Position numbers and translations under genes: made by a program. A stretch of DNA of 64,000 bases from Brachycybe producta (taxonomy: Eukaryota; Arthropoda; Diplopoda; Playtdesmida; Andrognathidae). The DNA lies in assembly GCA_036925085.1 (NCBI GenBank), contig JAUPFP010000011.1, forward strand, positions 4,927,628-4,991,627. Direction: 5' to 3'. Shown piece by piece: positions 45,101-58,600 of this stretch. A model generated the notes under the pieces. That model did no database searches and was not told where the DNA came from. It saw only the letters and a program-made list of their open reading frames with translations. Numbering within the stretch: the first letter of the stretch is position 1; every line of letters starts with the position of its first letter.

Positions 45101-48100
45101 ATTCGAATCCTCGAATCCCGCAAATCTTGAAAAAGATTCAAGATTCGAAAACTCGAATCTTCGCCGCTAATTTCGTTTTTCGAATCTTTCGAATCCTAAC
45201 CTAGAAAAACCTGTTAAAACTTTAGTAAAATTAGTTTTCACTTAGTTGACGTCCAATAGAAGCGTTCACTAACAAAAAAGGCGATTGTAACAATTTCGGT
45301 TGCAATTCCGGATTACCAATATCACTTTGAAGCGACCCTGAGTTCCACTTAGTTTTTTTTTCTTAATTTAATATTTATTTAATAAATAATAAATATTATT
45401 TATTAAATATTAAATACTAATTTAATATTTAATATTATTTCATTTATTTGTATCGGAATATTGACATGTGCCCTGTAGATACTTGCCCTATGGACATGTG
45501 CCCTAAAACCACTTTTTTGTTCCCTCTTTTCATGCGGTTTAGTGTCTTTCGGTGGAGTATGGCGTACAAAAAACGCCAAATGACGTGAATTTACACTACT
45601 GATTATGGCAAATGGTTTTAGGGCACATGTCCCTTTATTGCAAATGGGTTTAGGGCAAAAATGTCCCTTTAGGGCAAATGTCTTTAGTGCAAGTGTCTAT
45701 AGTGAGAGAGAGAAATGTGGATAGGCAAAAAGGGGGAGGAGATAATAGTAGCAAAATTAAACTAGAATTTGGCTCCCGTCATTTATGACGGGTTAACCCA
45801 CTAGTTATATACATGTATATATTGTAACACCCAGTAACTTGTGATCTCGCCAAAACCATAGCCTAGGGGGTAAACAACTAATGCTTGTCCCTCCCTCCTC
45901 TCTTAATTAATATTCAAGTGGCAGATTGATACTCTTAGGACCGTGGTCACTTGGACCTGGTCACTTCGTAGGTGTACACAGGTCCAAGGTATAAAAAGAC
46001 CCTGTTCCTCTTTGTTCTTTGTCCACTCTTGCTCTACTTTTGTACTACGTCTGATTTTATATCCATATCACATCATGGGCCCGTGGATGCACCTTTAATA
46101 ATGAACATTCATTCTTGTAATCTTTATGTTTCCATACAAGAATGAATAAAGTGTTTGCAATGAGAAACTGCGTTGTCTGCTTGTTCCGAAACTAACCCTT
46201 CTCTAGACAAGCCGGAGACACCACAAGGCAAGGAGACATATGGATCCCGAAGGAACAACAACATCTTCCAACCTTCAAGGAAGATGTACATCAATGGCGG
46301 CCAGAAGTGAAGGTCATCATCCTTCTGTGCAGATTACACCCCTATACAGAAGGATGATCTATTGCTCGAATCTTCTCCGTGCGGTCACCACGCGATCAAG
46401 AGAAGAAACGAGTTATAGAAAAACAGCATAATGAATAGGTAAATATTCATGAGGTCGTCATAAAGCTCACAATATATATTAACCCAGGTCTATCTTTCTT
46501 CGTCTCCTTGCTTCTTTACTTCATTCCCTCAGTAACGCTGTACAAACAATTAAGGACAAAACCTTGAACCATGTCGGAATTTATATAAATTTAAATGAAT
46601 AAATGAACTGCTTTTTTTCTCAAGGTGAACATAATGTTGCACTTTTACCATCCAAAAACCCCATGATATTAAATTGGAGAGGGGGAAATGGCTGGAAAGA
46701 GTAGGGGGAGAGAGAAATGTGGAGGGGGAAACTGAAATTGAAATGAAGGGAGCAAAAAAGCAACAAATGACGTGCATGCGCGCACGAGAGAAAATAAAAA
46801 TCTCATTTTCTCTTTCAAATATGAAAAAGGGGAGGAAATAATGGTAGCAAAATTAAACTAGAATTTATCACAGGCAATTGTGCCCAGCATTAGAATTTCT
46901 TTTGCTCCGCCCTTTTATGAATGTCATCAATTTCTAATTGGGTTTGTTACTTGGCTGACGCCTTAAAAGGGCGGAGGAAAAGAAATTTAATACATTAGAC
47001 AACGCTGTTTCTTGTTATAACGCTTTTATTCATCTCTTGTATAGAAACACAGAATACAAAGATGAATTACAAATACTAACGGTGTGTCCTCATGCCCATT
47101 ATGTGGTACGGAAAAAGATGGATGTAATACAATTTTAGGCAAGGACAAGAACTAACTACAAAGAGGAACATGGCCCTTTTATACCTTGAACCTGTGTACA
47201 CCTGCGAGGTGTAACCAGGTCCAAGTGCCCATGGTCCTACGTGTATTAATCCGCCACTTGAGTATGAGTCAACGGGGAGGGAGGGACGGTTGAGAGTTGT
47301 TTACCCCCCCAGGGCTATGGTTTTGGCGGGATCACGAATTACAGGGTGTGACAAAAATATTCAAGTGTTAACTAAAAAAATGAAATCATTTGTATTTGTG
47401 AGTATAAACATTATAATAGTGATGTTTTTTTCTTCTTTCCCTGAGTAGGTACAACTTTTTATAAGACCAGTCGCTTCTTACTTAGGCTTAGCAATACAAA
47501 AACACTAAACCATTTTTATATACATTATATATTTTTCTCATTTCTAACTTTTTATGTAGTTTTTGTCCCAAATTTGTTACATACCTTTTAGCCTTTATCA
47601 GCCTAGACAGTTTTTTATATAACATTTTTTTAAAGTGTTTTTTGTTTTTTAACATAGTGGCTAATATATTATAGGGCTTATAGGCCTAAGAACCATCAAA
47701 CTATAAATGGATATAAAAAATACAAAATATAAGTGTTTTCAAAATATATAAAAAAAACTGTCATTATAATGACAGTTTTTTTTATATATTTTGAAAACAC
47801 TTATATTATATTTTTTTATATCCATTTTTGACCTCCATTGCTCTTAAGAGCAATGGAGGTATATAGGATCATGCAAGAAAAGGGGCAAAAAAGGATGTCT
47901 CTGTGTGTGTCTGTTTGGCTGTGTGTGTGTCTGTGTGTCCGGAACCCCGATTTTGTGGGTCGAACAACTCAAGAACGGAATGAGATAGACATGCAGTATT
48001 TTTTGATTCAGTGGTTCAATTTGATGCTCCTGAAAAACAATCAGAAAATTTTACCCAGGGGTTATTTTTCATGTTTTTTTAGAAACAAATTTTGAGTTTT

Positions 48101-51100
48101 TGGTCATTATTTTTTGTGGGTCGAACAACTCGAAAACGGGGCCACATACAATAAAATGTCATCAGACCTAAATGATGTACACATTCTGACGATGAAACTA
48201 GAAAAACATTTGATATATGAAATTTCGATTTATTCGATTTTTTTTTAAAAAAATCGAGATTCTTCCTCTTTCCAGTTATAGCATTCGAAAGGGGGACTGT
48301 TCCTATTATTTAGGAGGGGTCTTCCTTTCTATGTTATGTTATTATTTTCATTTTAAACCATATTATTACAAATGAATGACGCATGTGCATCACATGTAAC
48401 TATATCATGTACGTGAGTACATACATATTTGTTTATCTACACTGTATATACACATGTGTGCGCATGTACATGTGCGTACACATGTGCACAAGTGTGTGCA
48501 TGTGCATAGACATGCGCACAAGTGTGTGCATGTGCGTAGACATGCGCACAAGTGTGTACATGTGCGTACACATGCACACAAGTGTGTACATGTGCATAGG
48601 CATGCGCACAAGTGTGTACATATGTGTAGACATGCGCACAAGTGTGTACATATGTGTAGACATGCGCACAAGTGTGTACATATGTGTAGACATGCGCACA
48701 AGTGTGTAGATTTGCGTACACATTTGCACAAGTGCATACATGTGCGTACACGTGCACAAGTGCATACATGTGCGTACACTTGTGCACAAGTGCATACATG
48801 TGCATACACATGCACACAAGTGCATACACATGCACGCACGTGCATAAATGTGTAAATGTGCATACACATGCACACACATAGAAATGTGCATATGCATGTA
48901 CGCACATGTGCGCACATGTGTAAATGTGCATACACATTTGTGCATGTTTGTAAATGTGTATACACATGTGTGCACTTGTGTACTTGCGCATACTCATGTG
49001 CACACGTGTGTTCATGTGCATACTCGTGCATACACATTACAATGAAAAAAAGTTGGTTATTTGATATATGAAAGCATATATTAAAGCAATGGAGGTCTAT
49101 AGGGTTCCTTGAATCCCTTGTTACTTTATATAATTAGAAAACTAATGTAACACCCAGTAACTTGTGATCTCGCCAAAACCATAGCCTGGGGGTAAACAAC
49201 TCATACGTGTCCATCCCCCTCTCTCTTATTAATATTCAAGTGGCGGATTGATACTCTTAGGACCATGGTCACTTGGACCTGGTTAAACCTCGTAGGTCTA
49301 CACAAGTCCAAGGTATAAAAGGACCATGCTCGTCTTTGTTCTTCGTCCACTCTTTCGCTCAACTTCTGTACTACGTCGATTATTTCCGTATCACATCATG
49401 GGCATGGGGACACACCTTTGATCTAAAACATTGATTCTTGTAATGTTGATGTTTCGATACAAGAATGAATGAAGTGTTTATAATACGAAACTGTGTTGTC
49501 TTTATGTTCGGAAACTAACCCTTCTCTGGACAGGCCGGATACACCATAGGGCAAGAAGACATACGGAGCCTGTCTTCTGATGGAAGAAGAAAGAAGAAAC
49601 ATCGGCGATCAGAAGTGCATGGTAACCTTCCGTCTGAGAGATTTCACCCCTACTCAGCAGGACGACTACAATCCATCACCATCCGCCTACTTTGGTAACT
49701 CTAATCTTCCTCTTGTGGTTACCACACGATCGAGGGAAGAGACTAGCTACGAATTTAAATGTCAAAATCGCCGATACGCTCACAAAATATATCATAATTC
49801 TCATTTTATGCTGCCATTATTACGTATTTCTAAAGTAACAATTTATTTCAAAACATCTTATACAAATGTAAACCGTAACGGTATGGCAGCACTGGTTTGC
49901 AAGCAAACTCTATGCTATGTACCCTATTTAGATTTGGCAATTTACGGGATTACTGACATTCACCTTCGGTCAGTTTTAAAAGCAAACACTGCGAACAAGA
50001 TCCCCCCCCCCCCCAAGTAGGAACTATTGTAGCAGAGAAGAGATGCTAAGTGTCAAGAAGAAAACATTAATTTTGCCATTGTCCTTGTTCTTTTTTTTAT
50101 ACTGTACTTTTTGAAATAAACCTATACGTTTCTATAAAAATCGAAATTTTTGTTTTTTTGCGGCCCACATTTGGCCAATGAAAATTCTGTAAAAGAAAAA
50201 CACTTTTCAAATGTACATTATTTTGCCATTACTTTCTGAAATATACTGTTACAGAAGGCCTCTCATAAGGAGAATGCCGTTGGTGCAAATATTCATTTTA
50301 ATTGTCTTGCTGAAAACAAGTACAATATGAGAATTAGACGATTACTTCCTGCATTGGAGCCAGCCTAGTTCTCGGACACTTTATCTGTACAGACGCCCAG
50401 CCCAGCCTACCCCACATGTTTGCAATCGTAGTGTTTTTCTGATAGTACCTTAATATAATATCAAAAATCAAGAACTTACGCATAGACTTGAGAGAAACTG
50501 TCAATAATTTCCTTATCGAAACCAATTTTGGCGAGATCATTAAACGTTTTTGGACGATCGAGGCTGCAATAATCCCTAAACTGTACGTAAGGTGGAATTC
50601 CATGGTCACGACCTCTGTGTATGTTCACCGAAGCCAGATCAGCTCCAATCTGAGCATTAGCTGGTTGAAATAGATGACTCGTAACAGCTTCTGCCATAAA
50701 GTTGTCGACAGTTTGTGCCGATTGTTGAGTGAGACCTAAAATGATTCTCTCGACGTTTTTAGATTTCTGATGGATAACGGTTGGATTCTCAAAATTACGA
50801 GCAAGAGGAACGTTCGCACTTTTAAATAGTTCAAATGCATTTTGGATCTGTGTGTGGCCAAACCGGTATGCCGCTGTAGAAAAACTGTTGATCATGTTGG
50901 GTCTCAAATTAATGTTGTAATTGGTATAGCCGTTGCTTGGCAGTTTCAGATTATTTCGATTCATTGCATTATTGCCCAAAACAATGGGCAAATATTCACT
51001 GAAAACTATATTTTCTAACTCTGCAACGACGATACGTTTAGTTTCCTGAAATATAGTTTCATCGTTCCATTGTGCATTCAGAAGACGGAGATTTCGAGCT

Positions 51101-52618
51101 ATGCTGTTGTGCTCTCTCAGAAACAATGTGTGCATGGACGTTAACATAGGATTTTCGTTAACACGATTATCACCTAAAAACAAAAAACAAAAACCCACCA
51201 CACCCAATGTTTGATGAGTAAAGCCTGGATCACACATAAATAACAACACACAGACAATGAAAACAGAAATTTAAAAAAATCCTTAAGAAATTTTTCTCTA
51301 TTTCTGGTTCCGTTTTGTATTTTATCCTTGTGGGTGTCGACATTCAATTCAATTCAACTCAGTACACCTACAGTCAGCTCAAAGGCTATGGCCTTCTGCC
51401 ACATAAGGGATAATTCCCAAACAATAAGTAGTTGTAATTTACGTTTAAAAATCATCGTCAAATTGAATTCGTCCTAAAACAGAACTATATGTGCTGGAAG
51501 AAAATTCCATATTCTAAATACATTCGGGGAAAAAAGACCACACGTTCTAGCTCTTATTTCTTTACGAGGCTACATTGCAAAATTACTTCGAAAAATCTCC
51601 GCAAAAAGCGCTAGTATCGCTTTTTTATTGAGCCCATAGACCCAATGTTAAAGAAAAAATGTTAATTTTTAAAATACACAGACTCGCGGCAATATGTTTA
51701 TGTTTCATATTTAAAGTTGTCCTATATTAAATTTTCAAAGTGCAATGTGGACCTTAAATATATGTTGTTCGAGTGATAGAATGACAAAAAATTGGTAAGT
51801 ACGGTTATATTTAAAAAAAACAAAACAATTTCTAACTCTTATGTTAAACTCCATTCAGTACGCCCAAATAAAAAAGACACCCATTAAAATGCTCATAAAA
51901 ATACGTAAAAATAATTTAAAAAAAAAACAAAAAAGCAGCACGTGCGCCAATGTGTTCGCTTCACTGTGGTTTAATTAGGGTTTTTAAAATTATTTTTACG
52001 TATTTTACGAGCATTTTAATGGCTGTTTTTTCTTATTTGGGCGTACTGAATATAGTTTAACACAAAAGTTAGAAATTCGCGATTTTAAAATAGTTTTTAA
52101 AAATGTAACCGCACTTACCAATTTTTTGTCATTATATTACTCAATCATCATATACTTAAGGTGCACATTGCAATTTGAAAACTTAATATTGGACACCTTT
52201 AAACATGCAAAATAAACAGTGCCGCGACTGTGTATTTTAAAAATTGATCTTTTTCTTTAACATTGGGTCTATGGGCGCAATAGAAAAACAATGCTAGCGC
52301 TCTTTGCAGAGATTTTTCGAAGTAATTTTTCCCTGTAGCCTCTTAATTGTCAGGCTGCTAAAGAAAGGTTATAAGGAGGTTATGGTTGTATGGATAAACT
52401 CAATCCAATAGTTTTTGTATTCTCATTTTGCAATGTGACATGCATAAGCATAAGGAATGTATTAAGGAAAGATTTACCTGCTCGAAAACATGTGTTTCTT
52501 TCTTTTGGAGCTCCACAACCAGGTGCTTGTGGATTTTCAGGAAGAAATTTTGAGTTGACACCGGCATAAAGTTTTCCTAGAATCAATTTTTAGAAAAGGA
52601 AAAATACTAATGATTAGA

Positions 52619-52689
<71 letters not shown>

Positions 52690-55600
52690 TTCGAATAATA
52701 GTACTCATTATTTTCTTCACCTTTATCAAAAGATCGTAATTGAGCCTGTTCATTTAAAGAATTTCCATATATATGAGAACCGTCAATGAATGCTGTTGCT
52801 TGATTGATTTGATTTCGTGGTTCTTTATTCATTAAGAAAAATTCAATTACGAGAAAGGAAATGTGAAAGAGCTATGCAATTATTCAAAACAAATAGCATC
52901 TTACTTGAATTGCAAGCTTTGATTGAGCGACAAAAATCAAAACATGAAATGCCTAGCCGTCCATAAACAGGATCGGTGTTAGGAATACGTATCGGCAAAC
53001 ATTCTCGTTTGCTCTTCTTGCAACATTGCTTAACTATGAAAAACGATAAATATGGAGATGCAGCAGTCAATGTTTTTGCGTGCAATTAAAGTAACTGTGT
53101 CTACAAGTTACTCCAATACTTGATCAGCTTCCAGTGCCTAGTGGCACAACTCAAAAAAACACTTTTTTGGGAAAATGATTTTAAAGTTGCATTTTTTTTC
53201 TCTATCTCAACCTATTGTAGGGAAGCCAAATAACGGTTATTGTAATTAGTCAAAAAGGTTTTTGCACTTGAGAAGCTCAGCAAAGTAAGAAACAATTCTT
53301 CTCTTAACTCATTTTCCCAAAAAAGTGGTTTTTTGAGTTGTGCGACTCTTCTCTCCTAGGTGTGATATGTGACAATGTTGAAATTTCATTAGACACATAC
53401 TCTGACAATCTGGGGTGGAAGTCATGTCGTGACCAAGGAACTGTCCAAATGCGACGACCATATGGGTAACTAAAGGATCTTCGCGACTCACATCTGGGTG
53501 GACTTTCGAACTGACGACACGTGCAGATGGAAGTTCGTTACCGGTAACACTCAAACGAATGTTAGCTTTTTCTTTGACACAAAAAACATAACAATTAATA
53601 GGGACAATTTCGAATAAAGTCTACATTATAAGGTATCCCACTTTAAATAAGACATTTTAATAGCTCAGTGATAACGTCTCTGCCTCTGTTGTGAGAAACT
53701 CGATATATTGATTCTTATTATTGTGTATTTCAAAAATGAAATGAAACAAATTTTAAAAAGCGGGGGGGGGGAGAGGCTGTGCTCTCCCAAGCCCTCTGCA
53801 ACAAGCCTAGTTTAATAAAAGATAACCTAAATGAATCTAAACGTTCATCAAGGTATTTTTTTATACAGAAAATACTTTGTATAAGACGAGGATCGACATC
53901 TCAGGCCTCTCGCATATCGGAGGCAAAAACCATCTAAAAACTATCTCTTACTTACATAAGTTTATTAATTTTAAAATTATATATATAAAGAAGTGGCTTC
54001 GATTGCATTTGCAATCATCTCCAGAGCCTACATTTGAAAATATATACACTTTTTGTTACAAAAATGGGTACAATAGAATAGCATTATTGTAACACCCAGT
54101 ACCTACTCATGATCCCGCCAAAACACTAGCCTGGGGGGGGGGAAGTGACTCATACCTGTCCCTCCCTCCTTCTATATTTAAAACCCAAGTGTTGGATTAA
54201 TACCTTTTAGGACCATGGTCACTTGGACCTGGTTACACCTCGTAGGTGTACACAGGTCCAATGTATAAAAGGACCATGCTCCTCTTTGTTCTTGGTCCAC
54301 TCTTTCACTCTGCTTTAGAAGAACCAACTATTAATGAATGTAAACAACTGTCAAGAACTTTTAAGTATATTGTTTCATAATTAATAATTAGAACCCAATA
54401 TGATGTATTATACAAACTTTAATTAAACGAACCATTTCCATATACTGGAGGCAGAAGACGATCAAATGGAACTACTGCAAGTCCAAGAGAAGGCTCATTT
54501 GGATTGTTACACGATCCATCAACGTTTCGATATTTAGCCTTGAAGTTGCACTGAAATACCCTTTGCTCACACATTATTTTGGTGTTGAATTCTGTTCTAG
54601 GTATAACTCTTTCTTCTGTTACATTTTTGTCAGCATTGTCCTCAATGAAAAACCTATGAGAAATATAAGAAAACGTCACATCATTCTTTGTTGACGTGAA
54701 CAAGGAATACACTTATTATAGCAGTATCATACAATAACCAATTTTGAGCCAACGAGTCCCTTTCTATTGTATTCAAAATGGTGAACAGTAAAAAAAATTC
54801 ATTGGATTTGAATACCAACTTACAACAAAGGAACTCATCATGCGACATTATGTATGCTTTGCTTATTCCCCTAAGAATTCCTAAATCATAACATTCCCCA
54901 TGCACAGCATCCAGTCGAAGCAAATTCTTTTGCCATATGACCTTAGGTACAAAAATCTCTCCTAATTGCTTAGAGTAGTCACCCCTACCCATGTATACAG
55001 CTTTACACAGTGTACTACCAACTGGCATGGGGCAAGACCACACTAACATTTTTCTTAAGACTGTTAAGGGTAAAACCAGCCCTACAAACTGCTATAACAA
55101 CTCCCAATCAAGTTCTTTGTGAATTGTAGTCATACTCTCATCATCTTTATCATTTCCTGCACCTTTTCCCACATAATCCATGGTTGGCCTTATTGGGTTC
55201 TAGCCCTCCACTTCTTTTGATTTTGTTCCAAACTCCCAGACACTTCACACGCCCCCATAACCCAGTTTACCACTATCTTTCAAGCTTGTTTGGGTCTTCC
55301 CCTACTCCTTTAACCCCCGGTCGAAACTCATCACCTGTTTAAGCAGGTCATCCTCCCAACTTCTAGTTACATGCCCAAACCACATCAGCTCCAACACTCA
55401 TAAAGTCATTTCTGATCCTATCTTGTCTTGTTACCAAACCCATAAACCTCAACATTTGCATTTCAGCCACCTGCAGTCACACAGCTGGTCTAACCATAGT
55501 CCTATAAAACTTGCCTTTTAGTTTTATTGGTATCCTCCTGTCACATAATACCCAACAAGCCTGTCTCCAGTATGCCAACCTACTTTGATCCTGTTTGTAA

Positions 55601-58600
55601 TATTTTGTAACATCTAAATTTATGCCACCATCATCCTGTGGGACCGATCCTAAATATTTAGTCATGCCCCTGATGCATTAGTATCATCAAGTCTAAGCCC
55701 ATCCTCTGACTCATCATTCCCCTTCCACAAAAATTTTATGTATCCTGTTATTTCACCTACTTATTTTCAATCCTCTTCGTTCGTAAAAACTTCTTATACT
55801 ACGTACATCGTACTTATCGCCAGGCCAGAAATGTACTGCAGGCCATACCCCAGTGGCCCACACGAAAAGATGGTCAACTTATGATCAGAGTCCTTTGCCA
55901 CAATCTACTGATGCAAGACAGCAAGAGACAGTGACAATAAAGACAGAAACTGGCAAAACATGTCTGGTCCATTCAGCACTATCCCAACCCAAATTCCCAC
56001 CAAACGATCAAGATGAGATCAACATGATTGCACTACATGACAATGCCAGCAAATGCACGCTCATTTATTAGCTTACTAAAGTACTCCTCCCACCTTGTCC
56101 ATACCTGCTTTCTGCCACACAGCACCTTGCCACAATTATCCTTGATGCTCAACGCCTTTTCAATATCTCTGCCTTTCCTCTCTCTCATGTCCTAGTCATT
56201 TTATATACTGCCATCTCCCGTTCTCTAGTGCATAACTTGTCATACATGTCTTCATACTTATCTTTTCTAAAACTACCCTCTTTTTTGCCTCTACCTTGGC
56301 CCATATGTCCCATATGTATTCTAATTGTGCTACAATGCTTCTATTGTGTGACCATTTCTTGAATGCATCCTTCTTCCACTTCCATGCCCTCTGCACTTCC
56401 TCATCTCGCCAGCACGTTTCTCTGTATAGTGTAGACTCGCATACTCATATTGTTCTTAATACATCCTTTTCACAATTCCTAATCTGGTGTGCAATCCTCA
56501 TCCACAGCTCCTATACATGGCCATTTACCTCCAACCCTACACTTTCCACCACTTTTTTTCTTAAACTCCTCTACTCTGCCTGGTAATGCCAACCACCTAA
56601 ATACTGCCTGTCCTCTACATCCTCTACACAAACTTCCCCATTTGTGGACAATCCTTCTTGAAGTGGCCAACCTGGCCACAACCATAGCAGGCACCTGGCT
56701 GTTTAGGCTTCACCTTCTGACTGGCGTTAATGGTACTGGTTCCATTTGGACCAACTGCAGAGGTACTCTCTTGCTTCTTCCTGCCGTACACCTCCTCTTC
56801 TTCCCATTATGACCCGTGGTCTTCACTGTTAAACCCTCCACTTTCTGCAGTTGGTCTGCCTTCATACCCACTGGGTTGAAAGACATGTGAGTTCCCAACG
56901 AAGCAACCACTCCAGAGCTACTTCTTTTCGCTTTTGCTTCCAGAGGTGTCACGCATCCAAACGAAATTAAACCCCCAAAACGAGACGAGACCCAGTGGTG
57001 GATTTAAAAGTTGATTTATTAAAACACTTACTGATTTAAGGAACTATATGCCATAATGTCCAGTCGGTCACTTCTCAAGACGTATTTGAATGTTAATTAC
57101 ATGCAAACATGTATTCAGAAGTGATCGATACAGAGCCTCTGGCAGTGCAGCATTTCCATCCACAGACAGTCCTGGAACATGGCCAGAGTATACACCTTCA
57201 TACACTCGTCAAGTCCAACTCTAGAGTATCCTTTGCTGGCAATTCCAGGCAATCTGAAACTACCTCTCATAGATAAACACCATGGGTGTCTATGATGAAA
57301 CGTTGGATAGGACACAAGATGGTTAGTCGCCATTTCCGTGGCAGTGCCGACCTGGCTGTCACAATTCCAGATGATAAAAGCAAGCAGTTTTCACAATTGT
57401 ATGAACTGTTTGTTTAGTCATTGTAATGCCCAAGAGTTGGCAGCTACCAGTGTAGTGTGTCTATGCAGGTAGCCACTATGTTGTGTACTGTCCAGACCAT
57501 TACAGGACATCTGGTACATTTAGAGAAAGTAACCCGGTCTGAGCTTCTACGATGTTCCAGAAGCTCAGTTTTGGCTCTACATTTTTACTTTGAAAATATT
57601 GCATTTCAAATTGGCCCCTAGAGCTCATGATAACCATAGATCATGCGAAACCCACAATGCCACCAGGGCCCAAGATGCCGAGAGCCCAAGATGATCAGAG
57701 CTCATGATACCTCCAGAACCCGAGATGCCCCAAAGTCAAAGACACCTTTAGTTCCCAATTCTCCACCTTCCTAATTTTAGTAATTTTCTTTATCCTTTTC
57801 CTCTTCTGACGCGATATTTCTTACTGTCCGTATATTTCTTTCTCACCCCTTGCTCACTTCGCTCCCTCGCTCACATCTGTCTATCCCCTCTCCAATGTGT
57901 CTCGCCTCGTTTTTAGAAAAACAAACTCAAACACACTGCACTGCACAGATTGCTGAATATCATGATTATATTCCATAGATAATCTAGTTTTTTTTAGAAC
58001 AAAGTAGCTATTGACCAACTGCTAGCCTCAGTACACCACATTTCTCCTTTTGAGCTCCTCATTACTTGTCGCTATGAAGGTTCAGGGCCGTGCCGTGCTA
58101 TGATACAGAGAGGCGGCCGCATCAGACGGCACCGTAAGGGCGCGGCATAAGCAGCGAAATGAAAATACAATTATTTTCGTTATTTTATCTACCCTATTTT
58201 AGTAGCATGATAAGCATCATCATATTTAATCATTTTAAATGACCCCCCCTCCCGGCGGCATTTCGAAGATTTGCATCATACTGAGAAAATCTACCGCACG
58301 GCCCTGTGAAGGTGTAAAAGACTTGAAGCCCAGAAGAAGTCTAAGTGGCTGATTTCTTCGAAAGGTACGTTCTCTTGGACATGCACAGTATATTTTGGAA
58401 TCCGGTTATTGTTTTAAGCCTAGTACACACCTGGAGGCTTTGTTGCGATACATTGTTGCTGAGCTGCTCCGATTCAATGTTGCGGGGTAGAATCGCAACT
58501 GACGCGATTCAGACCCGCAACAATGTTCCGTGTCCACAGCTACACTGAGTTCCTCTTAAATTCTTCTGGCTTTCACCATGTAAATATTATCAGCGGAAGG

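Noticed and set aside
49580..50020. 146-codon plus-strand frame
   Set aside because: It begins within an LTR and runs across its end into a hAT remnant, so it is a chance fusion.
54681..55049. Minus-strand frame of 122 codons next to peroxidase exon 3
   Set aside because: It is in the intron: exon 2 and exon 3 join in phase without it, and no domain was recognised.
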